DNA from: Alphaproteobacteria bacterium
GTDB taxonomy: Bacteria > Pseudomonadota > Alphaproteobacteria > Rhizobiales > Rhizobiaceae
Direction: 5' to 3'
DNA: 64,000 nt
NCBI GenBank assembly: GCA_024742485.1
Contig: JANSYK010000003.1
Coordinates: forward strand, 744,001 to 808,000
The number at the start of each line of letters is the position of its first letter. The first letter of the stretch is position 1. The notes under the pieces were generated by a model. That model searched no databases. It saw only the letters and a list, made by a program, of their open reading frames with translations, and was not told the DNA's origin. Shown here one piece after another: positions 59,852 to 64,000 of this stretch. Both the position numbers and the translations under genes were made by a program.

Positions 59852-60532
59852 ATGACGCCTTGGGTTCGAACGATCGCCAGCGCCGCGATCATATTGTCCT
59901 TTGCCGGCGCGTCTACCGGAATTGCCCATGCCGATGCGCTCGGAAAAATCGGTGGCGCGGTCAAGGGTGCCGGAAATGCGATCAAGAAGGGCGCGCAGAA
60001 AACCGGAGAGGTGATCGTCAAGGGCGCCGAAAACACCGGCGAAGCCATCGAGAAGGGGATCGAGAAGACCGGTGAAGCCCTTACCGGCAACCCCGAAACC
60101 GATGAGGAACTGGTCCAGATCCCGGCGCCCGACACACCGCGTTACGTGTTTGTGCAACAGGCCCAGACGGCAAAGACGGATGGTGATGTGTTGATCCTGT
60201 CCGGTCTGACGCCATCCACCTATTATTTTTCCGATCGGCCCGTCCGCAGCGCCGGCCACATGCGACACACGGATTTCGCAGCCCTTTGGGACGATCAATC
60301 CGAGGACGGTTTTCGCAACGATCCACCCAATGCAGCGGTCACCACACCGGATCAGATCGATGACGAACCGATCGTGATGGAATTGCTGACCGCCAATTAC
60401 GATGGCAAGGAAATGAGTTTTCGGTTCAAGATGATCTCGGGCAATCTGCCGGAAACATCGGTGAATGTAGCAGTCTTCATCGACACGAATGTCTGGAGCG
60501 ATGTCAATTTGGCGAAATCTGCAGAGAACTAA
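59852..60532 (+). CDS. Exported protein with 11-residue KGAxxTGEAI repeats
   Basis: 226 aa. Sec signal (MTPWVRTIASAAIILSFAGA) cut near AHA. Residues about 34-80 repeat an amphipathic 11-mer: GEVIVKGAENT, GEAIEKGIEKT, GEALTGN, preceded by looser copies (GKIGGAVKGAGNAIKKGAQK). The repeats resemble LEA or apolipoprotein-like helices. The C-terminal domain (about 95-226) has the recurrent motif YFSDRPVRSAGHMRHTDFAA with NDPPNAAVTT, seen by recall in uncharacterised exported bacterial proteins. Function unknown. AGGAGA 8 nt upstream supports ATG 59852. Confidence 0.75.
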   Translation: MTPWVRTIASAAIILSFAGASTGIAHADALGKIGGAVKGAGNAIKKGAQKTGEVIVKGAENTGEAIEKGIEKTGEALTGNPETDEELVQIPAPDTPRYVFVQQAQTAKTDGDVLILSGLTPSTYYFSDRPVRSAGHMRHTDFAALWDDQSEDGFRNDPPNAAVTTPDQIDDEPIVMELLTANYDGKEMSFRFKMISGNLPETSVNVAVFIDTNVWSDVNLAKSAEN

Positions 60533-60547
60533 AAGCGATTGCAGAAG

Positions 60548-60573
60548 ACTCAGCCAGATCAATCTGGCTGAGT
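60548..60573. terminator. Terminator hairpin between convergent genes
   Basis: Perfect 12-bp inverted repeat ACTCAGCCAGAT-CA-ATCTGGCTGAGT, 16 nt after the stop of the repeat protein, followed by GCTGTTT. Likely stops the plus-strand transcript; effect on the minus strand uncertain. Confidence 0.75.
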
Positions 60574-60710
60574 GCTGTTTCAATGCAGCAAGAACCGGTT
60601 TTCACCGAGGTATTCCTGGATCTTGCGCCTGAACCTTCAATTCACTGCATGCGCAATATCGTATCAGTCTGGTGGTTTGGCTTCTCTATTATGAGCTCCG
60701 TGCAACGCAT

Positions 60711-61568
60711 CTATCTTCGACACTCGAGTGACTTGCACTCACACATTTTTTCGGTGCAAACATCAACTACCGGTGTTGTCGTGGTTGTTGTCGGCGCCAT
60801 GGCTGACACGGTCCGCTGCATCTTGTCCGTATAGGTCGTCGGATCGTCCTCGCGATGACGCCTGATGAGGCTCTTGGATGGGCCGCCAAAATACCAGCGA
60901 AGACCACCATAGACCGTCGAAGCATTGTTTTCCGCGACTGCACCATAGGCAAACAGGGTTACCGATGCGGAGGGCTGCGGTTGCCATTCGGCGCCGAATG
61001 TCAGTGCATTGACATCAAGGTAGCGCGCAACGCCGAAGTTCAGATTGATGTCGTCCGTTGGATAATAGCCGATCTGGGCGGCACCAAAGAACTCACCGTT
61101 CAACTGTGTGCTGTCTTCATATCCAGCAAGGCCCGACAGAGTGAACCGGTCGAAATAATACTGTCCTTCGAGCGCAAAGCGGCTGACTGCATTGGGTCCG
61201 GCATCGGTGTATTCCGCATAAACACCGGCCAGATAGGTGGTCGGATCGCGCATGAAGAGGTGCCCGCCGGCACCCCAGACCGTGTTGCTGGCGGTCTCGC
61301 CGACCAGCCCGTCCAGCTGGAAACCGAAACGGCAACCCAGCGGCAGTGACACCGAGCCTGCGGCATGAAAGCGACCGGAGTCGAATGCATCCTGTCCGAT
61401 GCCGCCACCTGCTGCTTCGACTTTTCCATTTGGGCCGGAGACTGCGCAGAGGCTCCTTTGAGCATAGACTTCTGTAACTTCAACGACTTCAACAAGATCA
61501 GCCGCTTGAGCCGGCATTGACGCGCCCCACGCCAAAACACCGGCCACCAAAAGGAGGCCCTTACGCAT
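60711..61568 (-). CDS. Outer-membrane beta-barrel-like protein with Cys-rich tail
   Basis: 285 aa. Sec signal MRKGLLLVAGVLAWGASMPA, cleavage after AQA. Residues about 60-235 show alternating beta strands (SVSLPLGCRFGFQLDGLVGE, LNFGVARYLDVNALTFGAEW), ending in YGGLRWYF, which would normally be the last strand. A 50-residue tail follows with six consecutive Thr and four Cys in VCTEKMCECKSLECRR. Not matched to a named porin. AGAGGT precedes ATG 61568. Confidence 0.75.
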   Translation of the reverse strand: MRKGLLLVAGVLAWGASMPAQAADLVEVVEVTEVYAQRSLCAVSGPNGKVEAAGGGIGQDAFDSGRFHAAGSVSLPLGCRFGFQLDGLVGETASNTVWGAGGHLFMRDPTTYLAGVYAEYTDAGPNAVSRFALEGQYYFDRFTLSGLAGYEDSTQLNGEFFGAAQIGYYPTDDINLNFGVARYLDVNALTFGAEWQPQPSASVTLFAYGAVAENNASTVYGGLRWYFGGPSKSLIRRHREDDPTTYTDKMQRTVSAMAPTTTTTTPVVDVCTEKMCECKSLECRR

Positions 61569-61780
61569 AGTACATACCTCTAAATAATTCCCACACAATC
61601 AGAGCTTTACAGGGTAATATTGAATCAAACAATCAAGTTACACCGGGACCACACAGCTTGTTGGGTCGCGTGACAATTGCGCAACAATCACCATTTGCAC
61701 CGGATTTCTCCAAAAAACGGAAATAACCGCTTGCGTCGGACCGACGCAAAGACTAGAGAATTCAGGCCTTTTTGGCAGGT

Positions 61781-61857
<77 letters not shown>

Positions 61858-62214
61858 ATATTCACAAAAATGTGCAGCCCGCTAAATGCAATCCGCGCGT
61901 CAAAAACGGCAATTTCTCGGGGCAACGCATGTTGAATACTGGTGTGTAAACCAGCGTTTCAGTCCGCTGTCTGATCGTCCCAAAGGTCTTCAGCGACTCT
62001 TCAAATGCAATTTTGGCCGATGAGGCAGGCAAGCTGAAAGCTGGTGCATTCATAAGTGATGGTGCCAAAACCGAGACTGCAGCAGCGGTACGGGCAATAA
62101 CCACCTCATGCGGTATGAGCCCCGCACGGAAATTGAGCAGGACCGGGGCTTTCCGGTATATCTGGACCCAAGAGGCTTTATTCGCTGACGGGTATTTACA
62201 TTGCGCTTTGCCGG
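61858..62214. other. Intergenic stretch, no confident gene
   Basis: About 357 bp between the tRNA and the end of the beta-propeller gene. It has an open frame on the minus strand and a shorter one on the plus strand, neither with family features or a ribosome-binding site. The frames may be decayed coding sequence (inference). Confidence 0.45.
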
Positions 62215-63312
62215 CTACTCCTCCCATCCGGCTTCCAGGTATCCGAGGCGCGGCTCGGTGAGGCTGGTGACCACCAGTTCGCCATTCGGTCCCGGCGTTG
62301 CCCCGGTGGTCAGTGCGTAGAAACCTTGTGGCGCCTGGATTGTTTCAAGGATGGTTCCGTCGCCATCCAGGCGAACCACAAAGCCATAGCGCTGCGCCTT
62401 TGGCCGAAGCGACGCTGGCAGCCGCTGAACGACCTTGCGCAAAAAAGGCTGTTCGGACAATGCATCCGCGAAGGCGGATCGCGGACTGACCAGACCAAGC
62501 CAGTAGGATCCGTCTCCGATGCGATTCAGATTGTCGGGAAAGCCGGGGAGGTTTTGAATGATTGTCTCGACCCCGCCGGCCTTGTCACCCGCAAGCCAAT
62601 ATTTCAGCACCGAATAGGTGCCTGTTTCACTGATCAGCAGAAAACTGTCGTCTTCAGCCAGTGCAACGCCGTTGGCAAAACTCAGCCCATCGATAACAAC
62701 GTCTGTCTGGCCAGTTTTGGGATCGTATTTCAATACCCGGCCATTGGGTCCGTGTTCCATGAGATCAAGCAGGGAAGCTTCATAGGTCCCGCCGAACTCC
62801 CGGGCACCGAATTTGGTGGACGCATCGGAAAAATAAACAAGACCGGAGCGGGTGATGTCCAGATCATTGGCATAGCGAATGGGTGAACCATCCGCCGTCC
62901 GGTCCGACAACAAGACTGTCTTGCCATCCTGCTCGACGGCCATCAGGCCGCGAAAGGCATCAGAAACATAAAGGCGTCCGTCTGAACCGAACTCCATGCC
63001 CAGCGGGCGTCCGTCGGTACGGGCAAATTCCTCGGTTTTCCCGGACTCCAGATCCACCCTGACAATGGTGCCATCATGTGTCGAAACATAGAGAAGCCCA
63101 TCCGGGCCCAGGGTTGCATCTTCCGGTCCGGTGTGACCGTCAAGGTCAATCAGTTTGGGTGTGGCCAACCGTTCATTCGGGGCGAATGTATCGACATACC
63201 CCTTGTTTGTCGGTGCATCCCAGGCAACCGGCTCGATCGGCACCGGCCAAAACAGCAGATAGGCGGCCAAGACCAGAAACAACGTCAACGCAGTGCCAAA
63301 GAGAAATTTCAT
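62215..63312 (-). CDS. SMP-30/strictosidine synthase-like beta-propeller protein
   Basis: 365 aa. N-terminal signal anchor (MKFLFGTALTLFLVLAAYLL), then a six-bladed propeller: GPEDATLGPDGLLYVSTHDG, PLGMEFGSDGRLYVSDAFRG, YANDLDITRSGLVYFSDAST (typical Asn-Asp metal site region), LSFANGVALAEDDSFLLISE and GFPDNLNRIGDGSYWLGLVS. These match the strictosidine-synthase-like / adipocyte plasma-membrane-associated group; many members are lactonase- or esterase-like, substrate unknown. Start ATG 63312; the longer open frame lacks similarity. Confidence 0.9.
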   Translation of the reverse strand: MKFLFGTALTLFLVLAAYLLFWPVPIEPVAWDAPTNKGYVDTFAPNERLATPKLIDLDGHTGPEDATLGPDGLLYVSTHDGTIVRVDLESGKTEEFARTDGRPLGMEFGSDGRLYVSDAFRGLMAVEQDGKTVLLSDRTADGSPIRYANDLDITRSGLVYFSDASTKFGAREFGGTYEASLLDLMEHGPNGRVLKYDPKTGQTDVVIDGLSFANGVALAEDDSFLLISETGTYSVLKYWLAGDKAGGVETIIQNLPGFPDNLNRIGDGSYWLGLVSPRSAFADALSEQPFLRKVVQRLPASLRPKAQRYGFVVRLDGDGTILETIQAPQGFYALTTGATPGPNGELVVTSLTEPRLGYLEAGWEE

Positions 63313-63529
63313 GATGGTCCCAACCCGGTTGACGGCAGATGCCGCAGAGCCGATCCTACCGGGGCAACCGTCAGCACAACAATCCCGGATGCCATGAAAT
63401 GCCGGGATAACCGCTGGTTGTGAGGACGAACTGACATTTAGGGCATGCCGCTGCCACAGCGACGCCAAAAACGATCTGCCGCGTGGTCTTAAATCAGACT
63501 GACCAGGGGTGAAAACACCTGCTCGTCCC

Positions 63530-64000
63530 TCACAGGATGAGTTCAAACTCCACTCGTCCGAAGGTCAGTCCGTTGATTTGAAGTTCGACTGCATGGGTTC
63601 CACCATAATAGGTGCGGGTCGTTATCGGCTTGAATGGGTGAGTCTTTTCGATGAAGGCGTCACCGCGCCCCGCCAGATTGACGGTCTTCCATTTGAAGAC
63701 CTTCGGTGATGTTTCTCCGTTGGCCTTGCGGTGGTGCATGACATAGTCAATCACCAGGTCCTGTGTATCATCCGTTTCCGAGTGCAATCGGGCCGATATC
63801 TGCAGGTTCTGACCAAAACGGACAGTGTTTTTGCCAAGCGACAGCGAAACAAGCGATACCTGTGGTTCGGCGTATCCGAATGCTCTTAGTGTCTCTTGAT
63901 GTCCCTGTTTGATCAGAGTGCGGCAGGCATGTCTCAGGAGCTTCTTGCGCTGGCTGCCCGGATTGCCGCTCAACCATTTTTTGGCAATGTCGGATATCAG
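63530..64000 (-). CDS. DNA alkylation repair protein, AlkC-like (partial)
   Basis: The C-terminal 156 residues of a gene whose 5' part lies beyond the window end: the reading frame is open through base 64000 (LISDIAKKWLSGNPGSQRKK). The HEAT-like helix LLRHACRTLIKQGHQETLRA is typical of AlkC/AlkD glycosylases that remove 3-methyladenine. The rest is a beta-rich domain (VSLSLGKNTVRFGQNLQISA, ending GLTFGRVEFELIL), like the Ig-like extension that sets AlkC apart from AlkD. The TTG at 63973 is not its real start. Confidence 0.82.
   Translation of the reverse strand: MISDIAKKWLSGNPGSQRKKLLRHACRTLIKQGHQETLRAFGYAEPQVSLVSLSLGKNTVRFGQNLQISARLHSETDDTQDLVIDYVMHHRKANGETSPKVFKWKTVNLAGRGDAFIEKTHPFKPITTRTYYGGTHAVELQINGLTFGRVEFELIL

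Noticed and set aside
61862-62227. 121-codon minus-strand frame after the tRNA
   Set aside because: No ribosome-binding site, no recognisable domain, and it starts inside the beta-propeller gene; kept only as a gap note.

Overview
The window reads as a contiguous piece of an alphaproteobacterial chromosome, most likely from the order Hyphomicrobiales (Rhizobiales). Support comes from the LdtR-type regulator next to an L,D-transpeptidase, the purM-purN and perM-hdaA-ppk-ppx cluster, the nrdR-ribD-ribE-ribH-nusB operon, a K+-independent H+-pyrophosphatase, the bamE / cytochrome-chaperone / yceD-plsX-fabH-ihfA-merR run, and a magnesium-type HemB active site. Genes are densely packed, with many 1-4 bp stop/start overlaps. 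No phage, insertion sequence or CRISPR array was seen.

Layout. 0-2.3 kb: an orphan molybdopterin oxidoreductase. 2.3-11.8 kb: purine synthesis (purN, purM, minus strand) diverging from a CDP-alcohol phosphatidyltransferase, a PerM-type permease, HdaA (replication control), polyphosphate kinase and exopolyphosphatase, with RNase D convergent. 11.9-25 kb: housekeeping and transport genes (MFS, aspS, a periplasmic protein, parC, bpt, an SLC13-type permease, an RDD protein, hemB, a 3-hydroxyisobutyryl-CoA hydrolase-like protein). 24.7-28.4 kb: the ldtR/ldtP cell-wall locus with an iron/2-oxoglutarate-type oxygenase between the two. 28.7-33.4 kb: glyA and the riboflavin/nusB operon. 33.4-38.8 kb: a Tat-exported phosphoesterase, a dimethylglycine-dehydrogenase-like flavoprotein and an MFS carrier. 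39-47.5 kb: hppA, a PagL-like lipid A deacylase, bamE, a cytochrome bc1 assembly chaperone, and the fatty-acid/IHF operon.

47.5-64 kb is the more accessory part. It holds a soluble globin-coupled chemoreceptor, a MerR-type regulator with a B12-binding domain (CarH/LitR class), a PadR + GyrI-like pair, a complete DctB/DctD two-component system directly upstream of a DctPQM TRAP transporter, several exported proteins of unknown function, a tRNA-Pro, an SMP-30/strictosidine-synthase-like beta-propeller, and the 3' part of an AlkC-like DNA glycosylase gene cut by the window end.

Most notable points: DctD has lost the GAFTGA loop that sigma-54 activators use, yet a sigma-54-like -24/-12 element lies upstream of dctP. 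The CarH-like protein keeps the Wx9EH and B12-binding motifs but lacks the histidine that caps cobalamin in the light state of Thermus CarH. A palindromic repeat occurs twice, each time between convergent genes. A near-perfect inverted repeat runs into the start codon of the PadR gene. No wholly new multi-gene system could be demonstrated from sequence alone; the sensory cluster at 47.5-58 kb is the best place to look.
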